Shown here: positions 42,232 to 52,174 of the stretch, piece after piece
Position numbering within the stretch: position 1 is the first letter of the stretch
How the letters are laid out: each line of letters begins with the position of its first letter
NCBI GenBank assembly: GCA_963701675.1
Contig: OY969623.1
Coordinates: 5,952,001-6,016,000, forward strand
Length of the DNA: 64,000 nt
Reading direction: 5' to 3'
Source of the DNA: G963701675 sp963701675
Lineage (GTDB): Bacteria > Planctomycetota > Planctomycetia > Gemmatales > Gemmataceae
Made by a program: the position numbers and the translations under genes
Notes under the pieces: model-generated
What the model was told of the DNA's origin: nothing
The model's database searches: none
What the model saw: the letters and a program-made list of their open reading frames with translations, nothing else

Positions 42232-45157
42232 ATGCACGCACGGCCGCACCGGTGGTTTTATCGACCCTTCTTGGAACTATTGGAGCGGCGGATTGTCTTC
42301 GCGTCCGACTTCGGCGATGCACCGCTGCCGTACAAGACGCTCCTGGCCGAGAACGGGGCCCGGCACGAGGCGGTCGGCCCAACGCTGGGTGCCCTTCGTG
42401 ACACAGAAGCCGACGGCGTTCATTCGCCGGCTGTCAATGGCGATGATTCCACCGGGAGCGACGATGAGGATGGCGTTACTTTCGGCGCGATTAGAGTCGG
42501 CGCGCTCGATGCGACGGCGACCGTCAACGTCCAAGGCGGAGCGGCCAAATTGGACGCCTGGATCGACTTCAACCGCGATGGTTCTTGGGGCGGCCCGGGC
42601 GAGCAGATCGCCGACACGGTGACGGTGGCGGTCGGCGACAATGCCATCTCCATTGATGTGCCCAGTTGGGCGGCAGACGGAAGGGCCGTATGCGCGCTTC
42701 CGGCTAAGCACCGCTGACGATCTTGGCACGGCTGGCCGGGCAGCCGACGGTGAGGTTGAGGACTATGCCGTAATCATCATGCCGCCGACGTCGGCTTGCG
42801 GCTGTTTCTCGACGCGGGATGTCAACTATGTCGCCGACGGGGCGACCAGCGTACATGCAGCGGACGTGGACGGTGACGGCGACACCGACGTCCTGTCCGC
42901 TTCCCTCTTGGACGACAGGATTGCCTGGTACGAGAACGAGGGTGATAGAAACTTCCAACCCCACACCATCACGACGTCGGCCGAGCTGGCCTCGAGTGTC
43001 TATGCGGCAGATGTGGACGGGGACGCCGACATCGACGTCCTTTCTGCTTCCCACCACAGGATCGCGTGGTACGAAAACGACGGTAGCGAGAAGTTCACGC
43101 CCCACACCATCACCCGGGACGTGCAATTTGCCCTCAGCGTGTATGCCACCGACGTAGACGACGACGGTGATACGGATGTCCTCTCCGCGTCCAACCTGGA
43201 TGACAAAATCGCCTGGTACGAAAATGACGGCAGCGAACTTTTCAAGCCTCATACCATCACGACCGCCGCAGACGAGGCCCAAAGCGTCCATGCGACGGAT
43301 GTCGACGGAGACGGCGACATCAATGTCCTCTCCGCATCTCGCGGTGATGACAAAATCGCCTGGTACCAGAACGACGGCAACGAGAACTTCACCGCGCACA
43401 CGATCACCAATCGTGCGATTGGCGCCAGGAGCGTGCACGCGGCCGACATAGACAGTGACGGCGATGCCGACGTTCTGTCTGCCTCACATCAAGACCCTTA
43501 TGTGGACAAGGTCGCCTGGTACGAGAACGACGGCAGCGCAAACTTCACGCCGCGCATCATAAGCACCGCGGCCCACGGGGCAATAAGCGTTTTTGCGGCG
43601 GACATGGAGGGCGACGGCGATCTCGACGTTCTGTCCGCATCCTATATCGACGACAAGATTGCCTGGTATGAGAACGATGGTAGCGAGAACTTCACACCCA
43701 ACACTGTCACGATGGTTGCCAATGGCGCTCGCAGTGTATATGCGGCGGATCTTAATAGTGACGGCCACACAGATGTCCTGTCGGCGTCTTCTTATGACGG
43801 CGCCATCGCCTGGTACGACAGCGGGGGCAGCGAGACTTTCACACGGCGGGCCATTACCAGCGCTGCCGTCGGCGCCGTCAGCGTTTATGCGACGGACATG
43901 GACGGCGACAGCGACACTGACGTTCTCTCCGCTTCCTATTGGGATAACAGGATCACCTGGTATGAAAACAACGGCAGCCAAATCTTCACGGCCCGGACAA
44001 TCACGACGGATGCCTATGGTGCACGGAGCGTGTACGCGGCCGATGTAGACGGCGATGCCGATACCGACGTTCTGTCAGCGTCATTTTGGGACGACAGGAT
44101 CGCGTGGTACGAGAACCACGGCAACGGGAACTTCACACGCCACAGTATTGCCTTCGCCAATGGCGCAACAGACGTTTTGGCAACCGACGTGGACGGTGAC
44201 GGCGACACCGACGTTCTCTCTGCATCCGCTAACGATCACAAGATAGCCTGGTATGAGAACGACGGCAGTGAGAGTTTCGCGCCTCACACCATTCAAACCC
44301 TTGTCTTCGGAGCAAAAAGCGTGTATGCCGCGGATGTGGACGGTGACGGCGATATCAATGTGCTCTCGGCTTCCAGCTATCAATATGACAGGATCGCGTG
44401 GTACGAAAACGACGGCAGTGAAAACTTCACGTCTCACACCATTACCACTTTTGCGAACGGGGCGCGAAGTGTGTATGCCGCCGACATAGACGGCGATGGC
44501 GACACGGACGTCCTCTCGGCATCCGACATTGACCACCGAATTGCGTGGTACAAGAACGATGGGAACGAAAACTTCACGATGCTCATCATTTCAGGAGCGG
44601 CCGAGGGGGCCCGGGATGTGTACGCCGCCGACATGGACGGCGATGGCGATCTTGACGTTCTTTCCGCGTCCCACCCTGGTCAACCCTTTGTCGACGGCGA
44701 GATCACCTGGTACGAGAACGACGCCGGACAAAACTTCACACCGCGCACCGTTAGCACCTCTGCTAAGTGGCCCGAAGCCATTTATGCAGCGGATGTGGAT
44801 GGTGACGGCGATCTTGACATCCTTTCTGCTTCGTCCCGAGACCACAAGATCGCCTGGTACGAAAATCGTCGCGCCACGCCCGCCCCTATGCCGGACAACC
44901 TAGTTGACCCGCCGCCTATCCCGCCGCCGCCGCCCCCATACGTTGCGAGAGGCTTAGTCAAGGACACCAACGAATCCGCACCACCTGTTAATGAGGCCAT
45001 GAAGGTCCGGGACCACATAATCCAGACCGAGCCTGTTGATAGGTCGCGTACACACGAACCAAAACGCCTAAAAGGTTTGTGGGGCGAGATCGCCTTGGCG
45101 GGCGAGTTCATCAACGGCATCGATTGCGCCTTAATGGAGCCGAATTTCGATTTGTAA
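42232..45157 (+). CDS. Giant secreted GEVED / VCBS-repeat protein (frameshifted)
   Basis: About 975 codons. The N-terminus has FLELLERRIVFAS, the planctomycete leader type, then a GEVED domain (DFGDAPLPYKTLLAENGARH). After one extra base at about 42676-42693 the frame resumes with YARFRLSTADDLGTAG. Then come 14 FG-GAP/VCBS repeats of about 48 residues, each with DVDGDGDTDVLSAS and IAWYENDGS, folding into calcium-binding propeller blades. A Pro stretch and a short tail end the protein. Likely cell-surface adhesion or binding. GGAGAG precedes ATG 42232. Confidence 0.8.
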
Positions 45158-45238
45158 GCGCCACGAGTAAGGATGCTCTCCCGATATGGCAGGCGTGGAA
45201 TCGGTGCGAGGCCGGCGTTTGGATCCCGCACCAACCCT

Positions 45239-45314
45239 GTTGTGACACGGTCTGGAGACCGTGTCACAACGGGCTAACAAAAGTAGTTGTGGCACGGTCT
45301 CCCGACCGGGCCAC
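45239..45314. repeat. Two REP-like palindromes
   Basis: Copy 1 (45239-45270) is a perfect 15-bp inverted repeat GTTGTGACACGGTCT with two central bases; copy 2 (45289-45314) is GTGGCACGGTC/GACCGGGCCAC with one mismatch. They share GACACGGTCT/GGCACGGTCT cores, with both arms of a copy changed together. They lie in the 314-bp gap after the VCBS gene. Confidence 0.7.
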
Positions 45315-45343
45315 GCCCCGTTGCAAAGAAAACCGCGCATAAG

Positions 45344-45378
45344 AATGGGCCGGAAAGTTGACAACTTTCCGGCCCATT
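45344..45378. terminator. Bidirectional terminator palindrome between convergent genes
   Basis: AATGGGCCGGAAAGTTG and its exact complement form a 17-bp perfect stem around a single A. It lies between the converging VCBS and BBP7 genes. The T run is short on both sides, so termination strength is uncertain. Confidence 0.6.
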
Positions 45379-45471
45379 TCGGCGACGACGGCGGGAATTA
45401 CATGAATCGGCGCCGTACGGCACGAGTGACGGTGGACGCCTCCTGCGTCCGCCGGTCGTGGCGGTCGCCGC

Positions 45472-46727
45472 TTAGAAGCCGACGCCGGCACTGAGGCTGA
45501 CGCCGACCAGGCCGAAGTCATTTCCCGCGCGGTTAGAGGCGTTGCCGCCGTCCCAGTACATCATGCCGACCAGGGCCGGACGCACGAAGATCTGCGAGTT
45601 GCCCTTGGTCATGTGGAACTGCGCGCCGAGTTCGATCTCGCCGATGGTCAGCACGTCCCAGCCGCGAGCATCCGCATTGCTGACGACCGTGCTCGTATCG
45701 ACCTGGATGACGTTACCGGCATCGTCGAAGTCTTCATCAAGGAAGAACTGGTTCAGGCTGGCCTGCTGCCGGCCGCGTCCGAAGAGGACGGAGCCGCGAC
45801 CGCTCGCGTAAAGGGAGCACCTGCTCTCACGCATGCCGCGCATGATCTCCAGACCCAGGGTCGGCCCGGCCCCCGTGAACGTTTGCCGCGAGAGCAGCAC
45901 GTCCTGCTGGAAGTCCCGGTCCACCAATAGGCCGTCGACCAAGTTGATGCGGGGAACGGCGGGGTGGAAGGCGGAGTAGGTCTGCTCCAGGTATAGGTAG
46001 CGGGCGCCGGCGGAGGCGATCACGCTCCAGCAGCCGGAGCCGAGTTCCATAGTCGCCTCGCCGTCCCACTGGCTGATATACAGCCCGCTGCCGGCCGCGA
46101 TCAAGTCGCCCGTCGACAGCAGCGTGGTGACGCCGCCGACCGTGGACGACGAAGAACCGACGGTGTTGATCGACCCCAAGCCCAACACCGACGCCGAACT
46201 AACCGAAGTGCTGCTGGTGGTGTTGTTGCCCCCGCCACCGAACGTGCCACTGTCGGAGGCGCCGAAGGAGACGTCGTCGGATCCCTGGTCGAATTGGAAC
46301 CAGCGGGCGCGGCGCCGAGGTGCTGCCCCTGGAAGCCGATCCAGATACGCGGCGAGAAGCTCCAATCGTGGCCAAAATCCGGGTTGCCGTTGGTGACGAG
46401 CGTCGTGTTGGTGCTTCCGTCCGTGACCGGGTCAACGATGGTGGTCGAGTCGAAGCTGTTCAGCGACAACGACGGGTTGCTAGTGAAGTGCGGTCGGAGA
46501 TACAGAGCCGATATCCCGCCCACCAGGCCACCGCGGCCACAACCGGTGTCACAGCAGTCGGCGGGTACACAGGGTGCACAGTTGTTTTGGCCATGGCTGC
46601 CGTCGACCATCGGCTGGTACGGCGCAATCACCGGGGAAGCGGCCTTGGCCGTGCCCGGAGCGGAATCGGCCAGGCTTATGCCGGCCAGGCTGAGGGTGCC
46701 CAAGGCACCCAACAAGAATCGCTTCAT
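45472..46727 (-). CDS. BBP7 family outer-membrane beta-barrel protein (frameshifted)
   Basis: About 418 codons. Signal peptide (ending ADSAPG), a Cys-rich segment CAPCVPADCCDTGCG, then a beta-barrel with SFSPRIWIGFQGQHLGA and, in another frame, RARWFQFDQGSDDVSFG through to a final GLVGVSLSAGVGF, the terminal aromatic residue expected for barrel insertion. One base is missing at about 46303-46320. BBP7-type barrels are abundant in planctomycete outer membranes. GAGGA precedes ATG 46727. Confidence 0.8.
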
Positions 46728-47042
46728 GATTGTTCCTCGACTTCCTTGTGGTACCTAACTCGGCAGCGCTTCCTACGCAGCCGGCCTGCCGGACCCACGG
46801 CCCGGCCTCGCTGGCGAACCGCCCGCCCACGTTGGCGTTCCAGCTTGGTTATCGGACGCGTCGTTCACGCCCGCCGACGAATAATGCCTCCGTGGGATTC
46901 CTCTTCACCTGCGCCCGCCCTTTTTTCACAACTTTCTTGCCCGTTCTACCACCCTTGCGCTCTTTGCCGGGACGAAGACCTGCACCAGGTATGGCGGTTG
47001 GTCCAGGGAGGAGGTGGATGATGGCACGGTCCGAAATCACCG
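46728..47042. other. Intergenic region between the STAND gene and the barrel gene
   Basis: 315 bp between two minus-strand genes; it should contain the barrel gene's promoter and 5' leader. I see no RNA motif, terminator hairpin or gene. Confidence 0.35.
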
Positions 47043-49956
47043 TCACGGCTTCAGCGCGGCTTCGGCGTCGTTCAGCTCGTCGCGGCGGCGTTCCCAGCCG
47101 TGCTTATCGATGAGGATGCGGGCCTTTTGCAGTTCGTCCCGGTCGCGGAAGAGGCGGGCGCGATACAAGTGGACGTCGGCCACGTGGAGCGGCATCGGGC
47201 CGCGCTCGGCGATTTCGTAAGCTTCGTTCAAATCAGCCTCGGCGGCGGCGCGGTCGCCTTGCAGGAATCGCAGCCAGGCGCGAGTGAGCAAGCCACGCGG
47301 AAGATCGTCTTGTTGACCCGCTTGGCGAAGTCCATGGACGGCCTGTTCGATGTCCGCCCTAGCCGGCCCTATTTCGCGGCCTCCCAGGATCGCCCCGTAC
47401 AGCGACGCTCGGCCGAGCATCAGGTGATGAAGAGCGAAATCAAGTATTGGAGCGCCGCGCATGCCTCGCTCCCACTCCAGCATCTGTTTGGCGCGCGTTT
47501 CGACGCCCTTGCAGTCCTGCAATGCAAGAGAGAGGTGCTGGCCGACCAGGCTTGCTTGCGCTGAGGTGTCAAAGACGCGCTGCCAAGTCGCGCGCTCGGC
47601 ATTCGCCAGCAGCAGATCGCAATAGAAGAAACCTGCCAACGAGTAGAGCAGCGGGTATTTCGGCTGCCACGCGGCCTGCATGCCCTCCGCGTCGCTAAAG
47701 CATTTGAGCGCCTTTGCCCGCAGGCCCGCGTGATGCAAGGCATCGCCGTGTCTAGTGCTTTTGCTTATTTGTTGAAATGCATCGCCGCTGCGGGCTGCAT
47801 AATCGACGGCTCGCTCGGCGTCGCGCACAGAGTCGGCGATCATTCCCAGCGTCAGTTCTAACTCGCTCAGGTTGCTGGCGAGAACTGCGACACTTTTCCA
47901 CCCCTCCTGCTTGATGCCTAATTCCAACGCCGTTCGCATCGGTTGCACGGCCTCGGTCAGTCGGCCCAGGGCGCGAAGGCGGAAGGCGGCCAGGTTCAGA
48001 AGCCAGGCCTGTTCGGCTTCCGACAGCGCCGAGGAGACTCGGCTCCACGGCGGCTCGAAGAAGCACGCCACCGCCCCAAGGTCGGCGCCGAACGCGCCGA
48101 GCATCCTGGTGCTGTAGAACTCGTTGCTACGCAGAATTCGATCACGGTAGACGTCGTAGGATGCAGTCTGCTGCATTCCCGCATGGCAGCCGTGAGCGAT
48201 GGCTTGATAGAGGGGTTGTAGGTCCTCGAGCGTCGGTTTCGGCTTATCCTTCGTCGCCTCGCAAAGGTGCTCATACACCCGCTTGTGCCCTGCTTGCCAC
48301 GCAGCGGGCTGTCCCTCGAGCAGGCGCTTGGCGAAATACTCGCGGATGTGTGGATGGGCGTCGAGCGATAGAAGCGTGCCGGCACCGTCTCGGTCCACGG
48401 TGAGAAGGTGGGCCTCCTCCAGCCGGGTCAGTACCACGTTCCGTTGGGCGTCGCTCAGACCTGCCAATGAGTCGGTCAATCCGGGAATTGGCGGTTTCTT
48501 CATGAGGGCCGCGATGCAATCGCCGGTTGCGGGGCGGTCGAACAAGCCCAGTAGCCGTAAGAGCGCGACGGCTCGTTTGCCCTTGTCGCCTTCACTCTCA
48601 AACCACGCCACATAGGCATCCATAACCCGGAAGGCGTGTCCGGCCTGCTCCTCATCGTCCGCCTCTTCCAGCCGGACGAGGTCGCGCTTGCGGATGTCGC
48701 CCGTGTGGGCGTCGTGCAGGAACTTGCCCAGCAGGTTCAGCGTTAGCGCGTGGCCCTTCACGTCCTCGACCAGTTTCTCGAACTCGGCTTGCGTGCCGGA
48801 GCTTTTCCGCACACCGAGCTTTTGAAGGAGGTCCACGCCGGCTTCCTTCAAGAGCCGTAGAAGTTTCACTTCCGGCGCCGTGCTCTGCCAATAGCTTTTC
48901 AGGTCTGTGACGGAATACCGGGTAGTTACAACGCATAGGCCCGCGCTCTTGGCGGCCAGTCCGGTCAATAGCGCCGTGATGCCCTGATCCTTGAGATGTC
49001 CCTTCAACGCCGAGTTGGCCGGTGGATACTGTAGCGGTTCCAACCCGTCCAGGATCAGCAGTGCACGTCTATCGCCGACGAGTTCCGCAAGCCGCCTCCC
49101 TTTGTCCCAAGCCAATGCCGGGCTGCCCGCCATCGCTGGGTCGCCGAAGAAGGTGAGGGCGGCGGCCAGGAACGGGTCAGATGAGGCGGCGTTCTGCTCG
49201 CGAGTGCCCTGGCTGTAGAAGGACCAGGCGAAGGCTGCGTCGCAGCCGGGCCAGTCGTCGCCGGCCAGGCCCGCCGTCCACTTCGCCACCAGTGACGTCT
49301 TTCCCTCGCCGCCCAGGGCGACAAACGTGATTACGTGCGCGGGGTGACTTGGCGTGACGCACGCTACCCCATGAATCCGCTAGCAGCTGGAGTTCCGCCT
49401 GGCGGCCGATGAGTTGCGCCGGCACATACGGAAGAATACGAGAGATATCTGCCCGGAACCCGAACGCGGCAACCGGCGGGATCTCGGCGGCGAGCTTGCA
49501 CAGCTCAGCCAGGTCGCCGAATGAATAGCGGAGATAGTTCGTTCCCTTCACCGCGTCGCGGTGGGCGAGCTGGAGTTGCACCGCTTCCGCGTCCTCGGTT
49601 TGTTCGTCGGGCTTGGCCGGCTGGCGAACATCAGCCGACTTCGGCAAGAAAACGTAAACGGGCTTGTCCAGCTTGCGGGCGATGTCGTACTCCATCTGGG
49701 TGTAGGAGCGGCGCGGCACGCCGGGCGGGCGATTCTTCGGCTCCTGTCCGAAGCGGAAGCCGATGATGCAGATGACGGCGTCGGCGTCACCAATCTTCCG
49801 CGTTAGCATCTCCTCGACAGTGCGATAATCGGGTGGGAAGCCAGGCTGGTTCTCGGCGAAGCAACCCTTCATCTCGATTTCGTTCTCGGCGGCGTCACGG
49901 AAGGCGCCGAACTCGCCGGAAACGCCGCTCAGGAAGATGGTGGGCCGGGACTTCAT
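47043..49956 (-). CDS. DUF4062 / STAND NTPase / TPR protein (frameshifted)
   Basis: About 971 codons. Residues 1-110 are a DUF4062 domain (TIFLSGVSGEFGAFRDAAEN; CIIGFRFGQEP), a TIR-like effector or signalling fold. After a linker (PAQLIGRQAELQLLAD) the frame is lost at about 49333-49344 and resumes with VITFVALGGEGKTSLVAKW, the Walker A of an NB-ARC/NACHT-type STAND ATPase, followed by ALLILDGLEPLQ (Walker B). The C-terminal 450 residues are TPR-like helical repeats that would sense a ligand. STAND proteins of this layout often act in antiphage defence or programmed death (family-level knowledge); the trigger here is unknown. GAGG precedes ATG 49956. Confidence 0.8.
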
Positions 49957-50143
49957 GGGGAACCTCACACCTCGTCGTGTGATGCGATTATAGCGGCGCT
50001 GGTGCGCGAAAAAGGAAGAAAAACGGAGAGGTCGCCCGCCGCCATGCCGCTGTCTTGGGTGTGTTCACAGGGGTGTCGATTTCGCCCTTTCTCATTCGAC
50101 ACTCAGTAGAGTAATCGCAGTCAACACCAACAGGAGGCCGACA

Positions 50144-50530
50144 ATGCGCGTCATGGTATTCGTTAAAGCGACCAAAGATTCTGAGGCCGGCGTCATGCCG
50201 AGCCGGCAGCTTCTAACCGAGATGGGAAAGTTTAACGAGGAGTTGGCCAAGGCGGGCGTTCTGGTTGACGGCGCAGGCCTGCGGCCAAGTTCGAAGGGCG
50301 TGCGCGTTCGGTTTACCGGAAAGAACCGCACGCTGATCGACGGCCCCTTTGCCGAGACGAAGGAATTGGTCGCGGGCTACTGGCTGTGGCAAGTGAAATC
50401 CATGGACGAAGCCATCGAATGGGTCAAGCGCTGCCCGAATCCTCACTTAGAGGAAGGCGACGTCGAGATTCGCCCGTTGTTCGAGGCGGAGGATTTCGCC
50501 GAAGCGCTCACCGGCGAAAAAATGCCTTAA
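50144..50530 (+). CDS. YCII-related (DGPF domain) protein
   Basis: 128 aa protein with a ferredoxin-like YCII fold and the signature DGPFAETKE (66-74) followed by GYWLWQVKSMDEAIEW. The family often accompanies ECF sigma-70 factors as a partner; none is found here. AGGAGG precedes the start. Exact role unknown. Confidence 0.88.
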   Translation: MRVMVFVKATKDSEAGVMPSRQLLTEMGKFNEELAKAGVLVDGAGLRPSSKGVRVRFTGKNRTLIDGPFAETKELVAGYWLWQVKSMDEAIEWVKRCPNPHLEEGDVEIRPLFEAEDFAEALTGEKMP

Positions 50531-50719
50531 GAGGCAGGGTGGTTCTAACCAAGTCGACTCACCGCTGTTTTCGCTTAAGGTTCATTACGGCAGGGGCGTC
50601 CGCGCGATCCGATTCCCACTGCGTTGGACGGTCGTGTTCGGGGACATCGCCGGTTGTCTTCCTTGTCGTGATGGCAAGGAATTGGATTGATGCTCGGAAG
50701 CCTCGGTCTGCCGCTGCCA

Positions 50720-51106
50720 TCAGATTTTCACGATTCGCCGCTTCCGCTTCCCGAGCGGTCGAATCGCGAACCCTTGAATCCTTATGGTTGGCAACCCGAC
50801 AACTTTGCATACCGCGCTCGGTTGTTCGGCAAAAATGTGTATCAGGCGTCTTGCCGCCATCGATGGTGTTCGGACGCCTTGTTCCCAGCTTTGCACGGTC
50901 TTGGGAGAGACATACAAGACCTTGGCGAATACAGCCTGTGACATGTCCGCTGCTTTGCGCAAGGCGACGAGCGTTTTGGCGTCGATTTCCGGCGGCGCCT
51001 CCGGAACCTCGGTGGTCTTGAGAGTTAGTTCCCCTCTGGCATGCGCAATCCCTTCTTCCAATCCGGTTTTGAGTCTCTCGAACAGAGACTTGCGTTTCAT
51101 TGCCAT
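50720..51106 (-). CDS. Orphan XRE-type antitoxin (HigA/NadS-like)
   Basis: 128 aa protein with a Cro/C1 helix-turn-helix (TLVALRKAADMSQAVFAKVLYVSPKTVQSWEQG split as helices 2-3) in the middle, the layout of NadS/HigA-type antitoxins. Its ATG 51106 has GGGAG upstream. The toxin gene that should precede it survives only as a C-terminal fragment, so it now acts alone, perhaps as a repressor. The C-terminus is extended and basic. Confidence 0.75.
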   Translation of the reverse strand: MAMKRKSLFERLKTGLEEGIAHARGELTLKTTEVPEAPPEIDAKTLVALRKAADMSQAVFAKVLYVSPKTVQSWEQGVRTPSMAARRLIHIFAEQPSAVCKVVGLPTIRIQGFAIRPLGKRKRRIVKI

Positions 51107-51123
51107 CAAACGTACTCCCTGAG

Positions 51124-51204
51124 TCAGCGTACCCGGGCGGCCATGGCTTCTCGTTTCAACCGCTCGGCGAGGTGTTTCAATTGTTTCTTTTCGGCTCGCG
51201 ACAG
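51124..51204 (-). pseudogene. Remnant of a RelE/HigB-type toxin
   Basis: The last 26 codons of a type II toxin (LSRAEKKQLKHLAERLKREA, then MAARVR and stop) survive directly before the antitoxin. Everything upstream has been replaced: the DUF1810 gene ends ten bases away. This is the scar of a deletion or recombination that removed the toxin. Confidence 0.6.
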
Positions 51205-51213
51205 ATTTCTTGA

Positions 51214-51662
51214 TCACCCCAGCAGGCGGAGCGTGGCATCGTCGCGCCTCCCGTCGTAATACTTGTAAAGCAGCCGGTGGAACACCGACTCTGCGGGCGA
51301 CACAAACGCGAACAAGGTAGCGCTCGACCTGAGCTTCATGTCGTCCGGGGAGCCGAAGATGTCGAAGGCCGTTCGCCCTTCGACACCGAGGGCCGCCTCG
51401 GCGCACTCCACCAACCGGGCCCAAGGACCGGATGGCTCAGGTACGCTTTCGCTTCCGCGATGCTCTTGATCGAATAACTCCGGGACATCGAACTGAATCC
51501 CAGCCCATCGATTTGCGGGAAGATGTACCACATCCAGTGCGAGCGCTTTCGACCAGCCTTGATTTCCGTGAGGGCTCGTTCGTAGTCGTCCGCTTGCGCC
51601 TGCACGAACCGAGCCAGGCCGTGTGGGTCCGCTGCACTGTCGCGATTGGTGACTTCGGCCAA
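51214..51662 (-). CDS. DUF1810 family protein (frameshifted)
   Basis: About 149 codons of the DUF1810 (YjfP-adjacent, calpastatin-like) family: FVQAQADDYERALTEIKAGR and SHWMWYIFPQIDGLGFS are its hallmark first half. At the GGGCCC run near 51417-51422 one C is missing, shifting the rest (RLVECAEAALGVEGRTAFDI and SPAESVFHRLL) into another frame. Function unknown. Confidence 0.8.
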
Positions 51663-51760
51663 AACGTGGCTCCTTAGGTTGAATTGATTCTCGGAAGTTT
51701 GACTATAACAGTCCTGGAGGAGGGTGCAGTGTTATTTGTTGGCACAGGTGGCATTTCTGT

Positions 51761-51818
51761 GCGTTCTCTGCGATCTCCGCGGTCTTGCTTAACCGCAGAG
51801 ATCCCAGAGAACGCAGAG
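51761..51818. repeat. Nine-bp-period repeat hairpin (CGCAGAGAN type)
   Basis: Left arm 51761-51783 and right arm 51791-51818 are complementary runs of CGCAGAG units every 9 bp, with an eight-base loop. Same idea as the heptad elements but another period and sequence. Confidence 0.65.
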
Positions 51819-51889
51819 AATCAACAGTTTAGTCAGCCAAGCGTCAGCCAAAATCCGTAATTGCCCCCCTGGAGAAGTTGCTGACGGAA

Positions 51890-52156
51890 ATGTTTAGAGG
51901 CCGGACTCTGATTTTGGTGGTGCTTCTTTTTCTGTATCTCGGCTCATATCTCGTACTGTCTCGGCGAGGATTCGCCGTGACCGACGAAATGGGTATCAAG
52001 GGCAGTTTCTGGTTCTTCGAGCCGCAACCGACTGCGGGTTGGGAAATCGCCAACTACGGTTGCGTGCTTTTCTACGCGCCGGTTATTTTTCTCGATTACC
52101 ATTTCCTTGGAAATAGGCAACCGGCAGGCATTCCGTTACTCGAATTGGATACTTAA
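51890..52156 (+). CDS. Small membrane protein of unknown function
   Basis: 88 aa protein with two hydrophobic segments, LILVVLLFLYLGSYLVLS (7-24) and a weaker one near 58-72. Between them FWFFEPQPTAGW. Family not recognised. Start ATG 51890; a TTG at 51878 is an in-frame alternative with GGAG upstream. It is 18 bases from the PQQ propeller gene's start. Confidence 0.5.
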   Translation: MFRGRTLILVVLLFLYLGSYLVLSRRGFAVTDEMGIKGSFWFFEPQPTAGWEIANYGCVLFYAPVIFLDYHFLGNRQPAGIPLLELDT

Positions 52157-52174
52157 CAACTGAGGTGATTGGCC

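Noticed and set aside
42819..44903. Several Arg/Thr/Ser-rich ORFs within the VCBS gene on both strands
   Set aside because: They repeat with the 144-bp VCBS unit and are frame shadows of the calcium-binding repeats.
47043..49956. Two separate genes, an effector and an ATPase
   Set aside because: The break falls just before the Walker A in a segment that is continuous in known STAND proteins, and other genes here show the same kind of single-base break.
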